A stretch of DNA of 64,000 nucleotides from Amycolatopsis japonica (GTDB lineage: Bacteria > Actinomycetota > Actinomycetes > Mycobacteriales > Pseudonocardiaceae). The stretch's first letter is position 1. Every line of letters starts with the position of its first letter. The DNA is taken from positions 5,952,001-6,016,000 of the forward strand of contig NZ_CP008953.1 of the NCBI RefSeq assembly GCF_000732925.1. Direction: 5' to 3'. Under the pieces are notes generated by a model that was not told the DNA's origin, did no database searches, and saw only the letters and a list, made by a program, of their open reading frames with translations. Of the stretch, positions 52,967 through 61,507 are shown piece by piece. The position numbers were made by a program, and so were the translations under genes.

Positions 52967-54175
52967 GTGGAGAGAAGCAGGTCGTTCCGGCCGGGCCCGG
53001 TCGACACCGGGTGGCTCACGCTGGCGGCGCTCGCGTTCGCAGGCCTGGACGTCACGCTGTACGTGTTCGGCGAACCGACGTCCGGCTGGGCGGGACCCGC
53101 CGCGGGCGTCACCCTGCAGGTGCTGCTCGATCTCTCGCTGATCCTGCTGTTCCGGTTCCCCCGGCTGATCGCGGGCCTGATCATGGCGGGCGGGCTGCTG
53201 ATGCTCGCCTCGGACCTGCTCTCCCCCGGCCTGCTGGTGCCGGAACGGCAGCTGACGCTGATGACCGTCCCGACGATCACCCCCGTGGTACTGAGCCAGC
53301 TGGCCCGCCTGATCGACCGGCGGACCCTGCTGTGGCTGACCGCGATCCTCGCGATCTGCGCGTCCCGGCCGTGGGACGCGCACTGGAACACCACCCCGTT
53401 CGGGCTGCTGAGCACGGCGCTGCCCACCACGCTTTCGCTGTATTTCGAGGCCCGGCGCCAGTTGCTGCGCTCGCTGCGGGACCGGGCCGAACGGGCCGAA
53501 CGCGAACAGCACCTGCTCGCCGAACGCGCCCGTGCCGAGGAGCGGCGGAAACTGGCCGAGGAGATGCACGACGTCGTCACGCACCGGTTGAGCCTGATGG
53601 TGCTGCATGCCGGCGCGCTCGGTGTCGTCTCGGCGGACGAGGCGGTGCGGACCTCCGCCGAGGACATCCGTCGCGAAGGCGCGCTGGCGCTGGACGAACT
53701 GCGTGATCTCGTCGGAGTGCTGCGCAACGGCGCGAACTCCGAGCCGCCCACACTGACCGAGGGCCAGGCGGGCGATCCGGCGACGCTGGTCGCCGAATCG
53801 GCGTCGGTGGGCATCCCGACCGAACTGATCGTGCGTGGCGACCCCGGCCGGATCTCCCCGACCGTCGCCCGGACGGCGTACCGGGTCGTGCAGGAAGCGC
53901 TGACGAACGTCCGCAAACACGCGCCGGGCTCGTCCGCGACCGTCGAACTCCGCCACCACGCGGACGGTGTGGACGTCGCGGTGGAGAACACGCGTGCGGG
54001 CGCCCCACCTGATCCGGCGCTGGCGGGCAGCGGTTCGGGCGCCGGGCTGGCCGGATTGCGGCAACGGGTCGAGCTGATCGGCGGCCGGTTCGCGGCGGGG
54101 CCTCGACCGGGCGGCGGATTCCGCGTCGATGCGATACTGCCCGCCTACGTCCCGACGGCGGAAGGGGATCGGTGA
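52967..54175 (+). CDS. Sensor histidine kinase, NarL-partner type
   Basis: Four to five membrane segments in the first 150 residues are followed by HisKA_3 (LAEEMHDVVTHRLSLMVLHA, phospho-His in MHDVV) and the HATPase (YRVVQEALTNVRKHAPGS, GSGAGLAGLRQRVELIGG). It pairs with the response regulator that overlaps its stop (GTGA). The start is uncertain: GTG 52967 fits the first membrane segment; ATG 52922 is also in frame. Confidence 0.88.
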   Translation: MERSRSFRPGPVDTGWLTLAALAFAGLDVTLYVFGEPTSGWAGPAAGVTLQVLLDLSLILLFRFPRLIAGLIMAGGLLMLASDLLSPGLLVPERQLTLMTVPTITPVVLSQLARLIDRRTLLWLTAILAICASRPWDAHWNTTPFGLLSTALPTTLSLYFEARRQLLRSLRDRAERAEREQHLLAERARAEERRKLAEEMHDVVTHRLSLMVLHAGALGVVSADEAVRTSAEDIRREGALALDELRDLVGVLRNGANSEPPTLTEGQAGDPATLVAESASVGIPTELIVRGDPGRISPTVARTAYRVVQEALTNVRKHAPGSSATVELRHHADGVDVAVENTRAGAPPDPALAGSGSGAGLAGLRQRVELIGGRFAAGPRPGGGFRVDAILPAYVPTAEGDR

Positions 54176-54822
54176 TCCGGGTGGTCGTCGTCGACGACGA
54201 GCCGATGGTCTGCGCGCATCTGCGGACGATCCTCGGCTCCGCGGACGACATCGAGGTGGTCGCGCAGGCGCAGGACGGCGCCGAGGCGGTGGAGGCCGTG
54301 ATCCGGCACAAGCCGCGCGTGGTGCTGATGGATCTGCGGATGCCCGGTGTCGACGGGCTGACCGCCATCGAGCGGATCGCGAAACTCCCGGAGCCGCCCG
54401 CGGTCGTCGCGCTGACGACGTTCGACGCGGATACCTACGTCATCCGCGCGCTGCGGGCGGGCGCGGCCGGGTTCCTGGTGAAATCCACCCCGCCGGAGGA
54501 GCTGATCGGGCTGGTCCGGGTCGCGGCCGACGGGCATACGGTGCTCTCCCCCGAAGCGGCACGCCGTCTGGTGGCGATGTCGGCCGACGGGCGGCGCCGC
54601 GGGGACGACGCGCGCCGGAAGACCGAAGGGCTCACCGAACGCGAAATCGACGTCCTCGCCTGTCTCGGCGAAGGACTGTCCAATGCGGACATCGCGGCGC
54701 GGCTGCACCTGGCGGAGGCGACGGTGAAGAGCTATGTGTCGCGGATGCTGGTCAAGCTGGGCTGTGCGAACCGGACCCAGGCGGGGCTGCTCGCGCACGA
54801 GGCCGGTCTGGTCAAGCGGTGA
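54172..54822 (+). CDS. NarL/LuxR-family response regulator
   Basis: The 216-aa protein has the receiver domain (VVVVDDEPMVCAHLRTIL; phospho-Asp about D54 in VLMDLRMPGVDG; LTTFDADTYVIRALRAGAAG) and a C-terminal LuxR HTH (LTEREIDVLACLGEGLSNAD, IAARLHLAEATVKSYVSRML). Coupled to the kinase gene. Targets are unknown. Confidence 0.92.
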   Translation: MIRVVVVDDEPMVCAHLRTILGSADDIEVVAQAQDGAEAVEAVIRHKPRVVLMDLRMPGVDGLTAIERIAKLPEPPAVVALTTFDADTYVIRALRAGAAGFLVKSTPPEELIGLVRVAADGHTVLSPEAARRLVAMSADGRRRGDDARRKTEGLTEREIDVLACLGEGLSNADIAARLHLAEATVKSYVSRMLVKLGCANRTQAGLLAHEAGLVKR

Positions 54823-55174
54823 GCTGACCGTCGTAGCTCTTGCGGGCGTCGAGCACCTCGCCCATGTGGACCCGGGCCCACTTGTCGAGCATCTCGAGCG
54901 GTTCGGCGAGGTTGCGGCCGAGGGCGGTGAGCTCGTACTCCACGTGCGGAGGGATCTCCGGATACGCGGTGCGCGTCAGGATCCCGTCGCGGACGAGGCT
55001 GCGCAGGGTCTGGGTGAGGACCTTCTGCGAGATGCCGCGTACGCGTTTGCCGATTTCGGTGAACCGGAGCGGGCCGTCGCCGAGCACGCCGACGATCAGC
55101 ACGGTCCACTGGTCGCCGATGCGGTCGAGCAGCGCGCGGGTCGGGCAGTCGGGGTCGTACGGGTTTCCGAGCAC
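54812..55174 (-). CDS. HxlR-family regulator
   Basis: The 120-aa protein has the HxlR winged helix: CPTRALLDRIGDQWTVLIVG, LRFTEIGKRVRGISQKVLTQ, TLRSLVRDGILTRTAYPEIP, VEYELTALGRNLAEPLEML. It converges with the response regulator, overlapping 11 bases. GTG start 55174. The regulated gene is not evident. Confidence 0.9.
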   Translation of the reverse strand: MLGNPYDPDCPTRALLDRIGDQWTVLIVGVLGDGPLRFTEIGKRVRGISQKVLTQTLRSLVRDGILTRTAYPEIPPHVEYELTALGRNLAEPLEMLDKWARVHMGEVLDARKSYDGQLTA

Positions 55175-55209
55175 GTGACCTCCTCACTCTCCTGGGGAGA
55201 GTAACACGC

Positions 55210-55833
55210 TCAACGAGAGGGTGCGGGCTGCATCAACGCCTCGAACAGCAGGATCAGATGGCGGCGGCCGCGCTCCCAGCGCGCCTCCAGTTCGGTCTGG
55301 TCGCGGGTCGCCCAGCTGGCGATGAGGATGCCGCGGACGACGTCCATCGCCGTGTACACCGCGTGCAGGAACTCCGGATGCGCCGAATGGTCCGGCAGCA
55401 GGGCCTTGCCGAACTCGACCAGGCTGCTCGTCGCGATCGGCTCGACCACCGCCATCTGGGCGCGCAGTTCCGCGTCGGTCCGCGACGCCACCCACAGCTC
55501 GACGGTCGCCGAGAAGACCGGGCCCTGGTGCATCTCCCACAGCAGCTGCAACGCGTCCCCGACCGGGTCGGCCGAGGCCTTGAGCCGGTCGATCTCCGCC
55601 ATCGCGACCTCGGTGCGTTTGGCCGCGAGATGCCGGATCGCCGAGGTGACGAGGTCGGTCTTGGTCGGGAAGTGGTGCACCTGCGCGCCGCGGGTCACCC
55701 CGGCGCGGTCCGCGACGCGGGTGGTCGTCGTGCCCGCGTAGCCGTACTCGACGAGACAGTCGATCGTGGCGTCGAGCAGCCTGACGCGCATCGCGGCGCT
55801 GCGTTCCTCCTGCGTGCGTCGTGGGGCTGCCAT
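55210..55833 (-). CDS. TetR-family regulator
   Basis: The 207-aa protein has an N-terminal HTH (LDATIDCLVEYGYAGTTTTR, VADRAGVTRGAQVHHFPTKT) and a helical ligand domain. It may control the SRPBCC gene 9 bases upstream in the same direction. ATG 55833. Confidence 0.9.
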   Translation of the reverse strand: MAAPRRTQEERSAAMRVRLLDATIDCLVEYGYAGTTTTRVADRAGVTRGAQVHHFPTKTDLVTSAIRHLAAKRTEVAMAEIDRLKASADPVGDALQLLWEMHQGPVFSATVELWVASRTDAELRAQMAVVEPIATSSLVEFGKALLPDHSAHPEFLHAVYTAMDVVRGILIASWATRDQTELEARWERGRRHLILLFEALMQPAPSR

Positions 55834-55842
55834 GCGCCTACT

Positions 55843-56280
55843 TTATGGTGCGCCGCGCGAGGCGCGCGCCACGAGGCTCTCGACCATGCGCCCGATGAAG
55901 TGGCCGAGGAACCGGCGATGGAACCAGCCGGTGCCCGGGATCTTGGCGGTGAACGTGGAATGCCAGTGGATCGCGGTGCCGTCCCGCTCGGGGGTGAGGT
56001 CGACGTAGGCGCGGTAGTCCCGCACCGGGAGCCCCTTCTTCAGCGAGTAGCCGAAGCGTTTGCCGGGTTCGAGCGCGATGACCTCTTCGCAGCTGTTGAC
56101 GCCGTTGGTGCTGAAGACGCCGAGGGCGCCGAGACCGTTGGCGTCGCCCTTGTCGAGCAGGCGGAACGAGCCCATGGGCGACCAATCGGGCCAATGCTCG
56201 CGGTCCACGAGGAGCGCGTAGACGGTATCGGGGCTCGCGCTCGTGTGGCCGTGGACGGAAATGCGCTGGATCTTCGCCAT
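55843..56280 (-). CDS. SRPBCC-family protein
   Basis: The 145-aa protein (HTSASPDTVYALLVDREHWP, DWSPMGSFRLLDKGDANGLG, VIALEPGKRFGYSLKKGLPV, TAIHWHSTFTAKIPG) has the START/Bet v1-type polyketide cyclase-like pattern, forming a hydrophobic ligand pocket. AAGGAGAACGC ribosome site before ATG 56280. Ligand unknown; transcribed with the TetR gene downstream. Confidence 0.88.
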   Translation of the reverse strand: MAKIQRISVHGHTSASPDTVYALLVDREHWPDWSPMGSFRLLDKGDANGLGALGVFSTNGVNSCEEVIALEPGKRFGYSLKKGLPVRDYRAYVDLTPERDGTAIHWHSTFTAKIPGTGWFHRRFLGHFIGRMVESLVARASRGAP

Positions 56281-56290
56281 GCGTTCTCCT

Positions 56291-56947
56291 TCACCGGGGT
56301 TCGTGCCAGGGAAAGCCATCCGGGGCGGCGGCCGCTCTGGCGAGCAGTTCCGCGTCGTCGTGACCGTGGACGTCGTGGAGGAAGGGGAAGTCCTCCGGTC
56401 CGACGGTGAGTTTGGCGACCGGCCGGACCGGTACCGGGCTGGCGGCCTGGGTCGGCCGGATGTCCCCGTCCGCCGGTTCCAGGTCGAAGGTCGCGGACGG
56501 CAACAGGTACACGGTCCCTGTCCGCCACGGCCGCCGCGCCAAGGCGGGTGCGCTGATCGAGAAGTGATAGCGGGCCTCGCCACCGGCCCGCACGCACGCG
56601 TTGCACATCGACACCTGGGCGCTGTCGCGATCGAGGATCGCGTAGAACATCGGCCAGATCCCGTCGGCCGCCGCGAACACCGCGTGCCTGCTGCCGAACT
56701 CCGTGATGTCCGGCGGACGGCGCGGGACGAATTCGGGGATCCCCGGGTCACCCGAGCCGTGCAGGACGAAATCAGCGCGATCGGCGACGTGACACAGGAA
56801 CTGCCATTTCGGCGCGTCGACGTGGTAATCGACGGGCCGGTCGGGGCCGGCCGCGAGCGCTTCGTCCAGCAGCGCGTCGAACCGCTCGCGCAGCGCGGCC
56901 GACGCCGGGACGGCGGGCCGGCGCAGCCAGAAGTCGGGCAGGCTCAT
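56291..56947 (-). CDS. Conserved hypothetical protein, 218 aa
   Basis: The protein (LRERFDALLDEALAAGPDRP, VDYHVDAPKWQFLCHVADRA, MFYAILDRDSAQVSMCNACV, YHFSISAPALARRPWRTGTV) is soluble with a Cys pair (CNAC). No family recognised; it could be an enzyme with a metal or thiol site. It probably forms an operon with the SRPBCC and TetR genes. Confidence 0.78.
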   Translation of the reverse strand: MSLPDFWLRRPAVPASAALRERFDALLDEALAAGPDRPVDYHVDAPKWQFLCHVADRADFVLHGSGDPGIPEFVPRRPPDITEFGSRHAVFAAADGIWPMFYAILDRDSAQVSMCNACVRAGGEARYHFSISAPALARRPWRTGTVYLLPSATFDLEPADGDIRPTQAASPVPVRPVAKLTVGPEDFPFLHDVHGHDDAELLARAAAAPDGFPWHEPR

Positions 56948-56983
56948 GGTTCCGACCTTAGCCAGACGACGCCCCTCCCCTCG

Positions 56984-57009
56984 CGCATTCAGAGGACTGA
57001 ACGCGGGCG
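56984..57009. repeat. 26-bp direct repeat, copy 1
   Basis: CGCATTCAGAGGACTGAACG plus CGGGCG; repeated at 57040-57065 with one change. TTCAG/CTGAA inside is self-complementary. Confidence 0.8.
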
Positions 57010-57039
57010 CGATCTCCCCTTCCGCGCCCGGCCGCCCAC

Positions 57040-57065
57040 CGCATTCAGAGGACTAAACGCGGGCG
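57040..57065. repeat. 26-bp direct repeat, copy 2
   Basis: 25 of 26 bases equal copy 1. It overlaps the stop codon of the S15 peptidase gene (57053-57055), so one repeat is partly coding. Confidence 0.8.
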
Positions 57066-58843
57066 ATGGGCACCGAGAGCGAAGTCCCGCCCAGTTCGAT
57101 GGTCACCCGGGAGCCGAGCGCGGGCAGCGCCGGGTCGAACATGTCCCCATCGGTCCCGCCCAGGACGAGCGCCAGCCGGTGCCCCACCGCGACGACGTGG
57201 TCGAGGCTGCTCAGCCGGAACGTCATCGTGTACGCCTTACCCGGCACGAGCGGCTCACCCCGCCACAGCGACCGGTGATGGCCGAGGTCCGCCCAGCCGG
57301 TCGCGACGATCTGTTTGTCCACAGTGGTCAGATCGGCGACGGTGTCGAGGAAGCAGCCGGTGTCCGCGGCGGTGCCGGCGCCCCAGCAGGAGCGGGTCGT
57401 CAGGTCCTTCGTGCCGAGCGCCGGCCACGTCGTGTTCCGCACGGTCGCGGGCCCGTAATCGACCAGCACCGCGCCGAGCCGCGCGCTCGGCTTGTCCGAA
57501 CGGGCGGTCACCGTCACCGTGGCGGTCCCGGCCACACGCGTGTCCACCGGCACCGGCTCACCGGCGAAGACGACCCGATCCGGGCTGGGCTGAGACGGGT
57601 TCTCCACCCACCGCGACGCCCCGCGCGCCGGATCGTCGGTCACCGAAGCCGTCCCCGGCGACGGGCGATTCCCCAGCCCGCCCGACACGGACGGCCACAC
57701 CACGCGCGTCCCCGTGACAGGCGGCCAGTGGCGTTCGTCGGTCCAACGGTCCGGCGTGTGCTCGACGCGGATCGCGGGTTCGGTCTCGACGCCGTTACGG
57801 ACACCGAGCAGCCAGCGGTCGAACCAGCGGTGCAGCGTCCGCACGAACAGCGACCGGTCGAGGTCGAACGGGTCGACGTGCGCCGCCTGGTGCAGCCACG
57901 CCTTGCGCGGCACACCGTGGGCGTTCAGCGCCTCCCACCAGGGTCCGAACTGGATCGGGTTGACGTTGAGATCGTGGAAGCCCATGGACGCGAAAACGCT
58001 CGCGCGCACCTTGCCGGTCTTCGCGACGTAGTCGAGCCCGCGCCAGTACTCGTTGAAGTTCCCGTCCGTCCCCGCACGCCGCGCGTTGTCCTCTTCGAAC
58101 GGACGGCACAGCTTCTCGGCACGCTCGTTGTAGAACCCGGCGCCGCCCGCCCAGCCGAAGTAGGCGCCGTGGGAGTTGTGGACCTCGTAGTACGAACTGA
58201 CCCCCGCGATCGGCACGATCGTCTTCAACCCCTCGATCCCGGACGCCGCCATCCCGATCGCCGTCGCGCCGTCCTGCGATTTCCCGATCGCGCCGACCGA
58301 CCCGTTCGCCCAGCCCGCGCGGACCCGCTCGGGCCCGAACGGCGTGCGGAACGCCTGAGCGCGCCCGTTGAGCCAGTTCACGACGCCGTTGCCGGACGCG
58401 ACGTCGTCGAAGCACCCGGACGAGCGATTGGTGCCGCCGACGTCGACCAGCACGACCGCGTATCCGCGCGGGACGAAGTAGTTGTCGTAGAAGAGCGGGA
58501 ACTGCGACGGCGTGCCGTCGGGGAGGTACGTCTTCGGCTGGCGCTCGTTGCCGCGCCCGACCTTTTCGAAGTACGGGCTGACGTCCATGATCACCGGGAC
58601 GCGCTGCCCTCGCGCGGCCGGTTCCGCCGGGCGGATGATGTCGGCGGCGACGCGGTCGACCTGCCCGTCGCGGTCGAGGTCCTGTCCGGTCTCCACCCAG
58701 GCGGTCTCCCGGATGGCCTTCTCGTAGGAGAACACCGGCTCGCTGACGCCGTCACGCAGGACGAACGCGGGTGAAGCGACCGCGGGTGCGGCGGTGAGCA
58801 GTAGTGTCGCCACGACGGTGGCGGTCAAGGTCTTGAGCCCCAT
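57053..58843 (-). CDS. Secreted S15-family (Xaa-Pro dipeptidyl-peptidase/CocE-like) hydrolase
   Basis: The 596-aa protein starts with a signal peptide (LKTLTATVVATLLLTAAPAV, cut likely after AVAS). It then has the alpha/beta hydrolase of S15 enzymes: FVPRGYAVVLVDVGGTNRSS, the nucleophile motif GAIGKSQDGATAIG (Ser about 189), and later HVDPF for the His. The C-terminal jelly roll typical of CocE/NonD follows (PARGASRWVENPSQPSPDRV to the end). A calcium-like DLDRDGQVDR loop lies near residue 55. The reading frame is open well beyond 58843, but the signal peptide fixes this start. Confidence 0.9.
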   Translation of the reverse strand: MGLKTLTATVVATLLLTAAPAVASPAFVLRDGVSEPVFSYEKAIRETAWVETGQDLDRDGQVDRVAADIIRPAEPAARGQRVPVIMDVSPYFEKVGRGNERQPKTYLPDGTPSQFPLFYDNYFVPRGYAVVLVDVGGTNRSSGCFDDVASGNGVVNWLNGRAQAFRTPFGPERVRAGWANGSVGAIGKSQDGATAIGMAASGIEGLKTIVPIAGVSSYYEVHNSHGAYFGWAGGAGFYNERAEKLCRPFEEDNARRAGTDGNFNEYWRGLDYVAKTGKVRASVFASMGFHDLNVNPIQFGPWWEALNAHGVPRKAWLHQAAHVDPFDLDRSLFVRTLHRWFDRWLLGVRNGVETEPAIRVEHTPDRWTDERHWPPVTGTRVVWPSVSGGLGNRPSPGTASVTDDPARGASRWVENPSQPSPDRVVFAGEPVPVDTRVAGTATVTVTARSDKPSARLGAVLVDYGPATVRNTTWPALGTKDLTTRSCWGAGTAADTGCFLDTVADLTTVDKQIVATGWADLGHHRSLWRGEPLVPGKAYTMTFRLSSLDHVVAVGHRLALVLGGTDGDMFDPALPALGSRVTIELGGTSLSVPIARV

Positions 58844-58916
58844 CGTCCGAGTATCGCTTACAAAACCCGAACATTTCCCCCACATTCCTCGTATCCGGCC
58901 GCGCCACGCTCTTCGC

Positions 58917-59285
58917 ATGCTGAAACACACCATCGCCGTCTGCCTCACCGCCGCCGGCCTCGTCGCGCTCGCCCCCGCCGCCTCGGCCCAGGCACCGATC
59001 ACCCTGAGCCCCGAAGAGTCCCAGACGCTGTGCGCCGAATGGCTGCCCAAGCTCACCCAGCGCACCGCGAAGCTCACCGAACGCATCAACGGCGGCCCCG
59101 AGGTCCGCGGTTCGGTCGCGAACCTCAAGGCCAGGGCCGAGGGCCAGCGCAAGAAGGGCCACAACGACACCGCCGACAGGCTCCAGAAGCGCGCCGACAA
59201 GCGCAGCGGACGGCTTCCCGAACTCACCGCGGCGAAGCAGAAGCTCGACGCGTTCGCCGGGGCGCACTGCAAGGCGGGCAAGTGA
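58917..59285 (+). CDS. Secreted hypothetical protein, 122 aa
   Basis: Signal peptide (LKHTIAVCLTAAGLVALAPA, cut after SAQA or ASA). The mature part is helical and charged (ESQTLCAEWLPKLTQRTAKL, RRADKRS-like basic stretch) with two Cys (TLC, AHC) near the ends that may form a disulfide. Coupled (GTGA) to a lipoprotein gene, followed by a two-component system. Confidence 0.82.
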   Translation: MLKHTIAVCLTAAGLVALAPAASAQAPITLSPEESQTLCAEWLPKLTQRTAKLTERINGGPEVRGSVANLKARAEGQRKKGHNDTADRLQKRADKRSGRLPELTAAKQKLDAFAGAHCKAGK

Positions 59286-59449
59286 AACGCCTGCTGGCCG
59301 CGGGCTTGACCGCGCTCGCGTTGTTCGGCACGGCCGCGTGTGGCGACGAGGACGCGCCAGCGTCGAGCCCGGCGCCGGGCGAGCTGAGCGACGTCCAGCA
59401 CACCCTCGACTCGATCGAGCAGGACATGGCCGGCGACCCGGCCCCGTGA
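59282..59449 (+). CDS. Small lipoprotein, 55 aa
   Basis: GTG 59282 overlaps the previous stop. VKRLLAAGLTALALFGTAAC is a lipoprotein signal with lipobox TAAC. The mature part is short, acidic and Pro/Ser-rich. It could be a sensor accessory for the OmpR-type system encoded 12 bases downstream; not proved. Confidence 0.78.
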   Translation: MKRLLAAGLTALALFGTAACGDEDAPASSPAPGELSDVQHTLDSIEQDMAGDPAP

Positions 59450-59461
59450 CAGGATCGGCCG

Positions 59462-60151
59462 GTGACGACACAACCGGGACGCGGGCTGGTGCTGGTCGTC
59501 GAGGACGACCCCGCGATCGCCGAACTCGCCTCGCTGTACCTGCGGCGGGACGGGTTCGGCGTGCACGTGGAGGCGGACGGTGGCGCGGCACTGGCCACGA
59601 TCCGGCGGATGCGCCCGGTCGCCATCGTGCTCGACATCGGACTGTCCGGAATGGACGGTATCGAGATCTGCCGGACGCTGCGCGCGGACGGCGACTGGAC
59701 GCCCGTGCTGTTCGTGACCGCGCGCGACGACGAGCTGGACCGCTTGCTGGGCTTGGAGATCGGCGCGGACGACTACCTGACGAAACCGTTCAGCCCGCGT
59801 GAACTCTCGGCGCGGGTCCGGACGGTACTGCGGCGGGCCGCCGGGGCGCCGTCGCCCGCCGAGACCTACACCGCGGGCGACGTCCGGGTCGACGTCACGC
59901 AGCGTCGTGTCTGGGCGGGCGGCGCCGAGATCGCGCTGACGTCGACCGAGTTCGATCTGCTGACCCATCTGGCGCGACGGCCCGGCCAGGTGTTCAGCCG
60001 CGAGCAGCTGCTCAGTTCCGTCTGGGGGTACGCGGCGTCGGCGGGCACGCGGACCGTCGACGTCCACATCGCCCAGCTGCGCGGGAAACTGGGCGAGCAC
60101 AGTCCGATCAGGACGGTCCGCGGGATCGGCTACGCGGCGGACGCCGGATGA
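59462..60151 (+). CDS. OmpR-family response regulator
   Basis: The 229-aa protein has a receiver domain (VLVVEDDPAIAELASLYLRR, phospho-Asp about D58 in IVLDIGLSGMDG, LFVTARDDELDRLLGLEIGA, DDYLTKPFSPREL) and a winged helix (LTSTEFDLLTHLARRPGQVF, SREQLLSSVWGYAA, RTVDVHIAQLRGKLG). GTG start. It overlaps the sensor kinase gene by 4 bases. Confidence 0.94.
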   Translation: MTTQPGRGLVLVVEDDPAIAELASLYLRRDGFGVHVEADGGAALATIRRMRPVAIVLDIGLSGMDGIEICRTLRADGDWTPVLFVTARDDELDRLLGLEIGADDYLTKPFSPRELSARVRTVLRRAAGAPSPAETYTAGDVRVDVTQRRVWAGGAEIALTSTEFDLLTHLARRPGQVFSREQLLSSVWGYAASAGTRTVDVHIAQLRGKLGEHSPIRTVRGIGYAADAG

Positions 60152-61503
60152 ACCGGACGTCGCTCGCGCTGCGGATCACCGTGGTGTGCCTCGCGATCGC
60201 CGCGGTCGCGGTGGTGGTCGCCGGGCTGGTCGCGGCCCGGCTCATCCGCACCACCGGCACCGACGTGCTCCGGCAGTCGCTCTCGGCACAGGCCGACGTG
60301 GTCGCGAGCCAGCTCGACGAGACCGGGATCGGCAACCGGCTCAGCGTCGGCAAGGTCGCCGAAGTCGTGCGCGGGCAAGGGATCGACGTCGTCGTCCGCC
60401 GTCCGAACGGGACACTCGGCGGCGCCGGGACGGAAGCGGCGATCGCCGCCACCAAGGCGGGCCTGACCCGCACCGGCTCGGCCACAGTGCTCGTCGAAGG
60501 ACGGCAGTACCTGGTCGAAGTCCGCACCGTGGGCGCCAAGGGGGCCGCGTTCGCGCTCGTCCAAGCGACGGAGATCGGCGAGGCACGCGGCCGGACGCTG
60601 GTGCGCAACACCGTGCTCGCGCTCGGCGCCGGGCTGGCGGTCGCCGCGATCGCCGGGCTGGTGCTGAGCCGGATGCTGTCACGGCCGCTGCGCCGGGTCG
60701 CGTCGGTGGCGAGCGGGATGCGCGCCGGGCGTCGTGACCTGCGGGTTCCGGTGGAAGGCCCGTCCGAGGTCGCGGACGTGGCGAAATCGGTCAACGAACT
60801 GGCCGACGCGCTGCAGTACAGCGAGGCGCGGCAGCGCGAGTTCCTGCTTTCGGTGTCGCACGAACTGCGGACGCCGCTGACCGCCGTCACCGGATTCGCC
60901 GAGGCGATCGGCGACGGCGTGGCCGAAGGCGAGGACGCGCGCCGCGCCGGGCAGACCATCCATCGCGAGGCGGAACGACTGGAACGCCTGGTCAGCGATC
61001 TGCTGGAGCTGGCGCGGCTGGGCGCGGACGAGTTCCGCCTCGACCCGGCGCGGCTCGATCTCGCCACGCTGGTCGACGAATGCGCGGACGTCTGGCGGCT
61101 GCGGTGCGCGCGGCAGGACGTCACGCTGGTGGTCGAGCGGCCGCCCGGAGAGGTGCCGGTCGTCGCCGATCCGCGGCGGCTCCGCCAGGTCGTCGACGGA
61201 CTGGCCGAGAACGCCCTGCGCGTGACCCCGGCGGGCGCGCCGATCGTGTTCTCGCTGGTCGCGGCCGACGGTCAAGCCCGGCTGGCGGTGCGGGACGGCG
61301 GGCCCGGCCTGGCGCCGGAGGACTATCCGGTCGCGTTCGAGCGCGGGGTGCTGAACCGGCGCTACCGCGACAGCCGCCCGGTCGGTTCGGGTATCGGGCT
61401 CGCGCTGGCCCACGGCCTGGTCACCCGGATGGGCGGCACGCTGACGGCGGGCCCGGCGCCGGAAGGCGGAGCCGCGTTCACGGTGGCTCTGCGGTTAGGG
61501 TGA
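60148..61503 (+). CDS. Sensor histidine kinase with HAMP domain
   Basis: The 451-aa protein has a membrane helix at residues 8-33, an extracytoplasmic sensor part, and a second membrane helix about 152-173. HAMP (SRPLRRVASVASGMRAGRRD), HisKA (LLSVSHELRTPLTAVTGFAE) and HATPase (VVDGLAENALRVTPAGAPIV, VRDGGPGLAPED, GSGIGLALAHGLVTRMGG) follow. It partners with the OmpR-type regulator upstream. Confidence 0.94.
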   Translation: MNRTSLALRITVVCLAIAAVAVVVAGLVAARLIRTTGTDVLRQSLSAQADVVASQLDETGIGNRLSVGKVAEVVRGQGIDVVVRRPNGTLGGAGTEAAIAATKAGLTRTGSATVLVEGRQYLVEVRTVGAKGAAFALVQATEIGEARGRTLVRNTVLALGAGLAVAAIAGLVLSRMLSRPLRRVASVASGMRAGRRDLRVPVEGPSEVADVAKSVNELADALQYSEARQREFLLSVSHELRTPLTAVTGFAEAIGDGVAEGEDARRAGQTIHREAERLERLVSDLLELARLGADEFRLDPARLDLATLVDECADVWRLRCARQDVTLVVERPPGEVPVVADPRRLRQVVDGLAENALRVTPAGAPIVFSLVAADGQARLAVRDGGPGLAPEDYPVAFERGVLNRRYRDSRPVGSGIGLALAHGLVTRMGGTLTAGPAPEGGAAFTVALRLG

Positions 61504-61507
61504 CCGG

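Noticed and set aside
54145..54798. Antisense frame to the response regulator
   Set aside because: It lacks domains and is a codon-bias shadow of the NarL-type gene.
58844..60100. N-terminal extension of the S15 peptidase to 60100
   Set aside because: The extension is antisense to the secreted protein and response regulator genes; a signal peptide begins at 58843.
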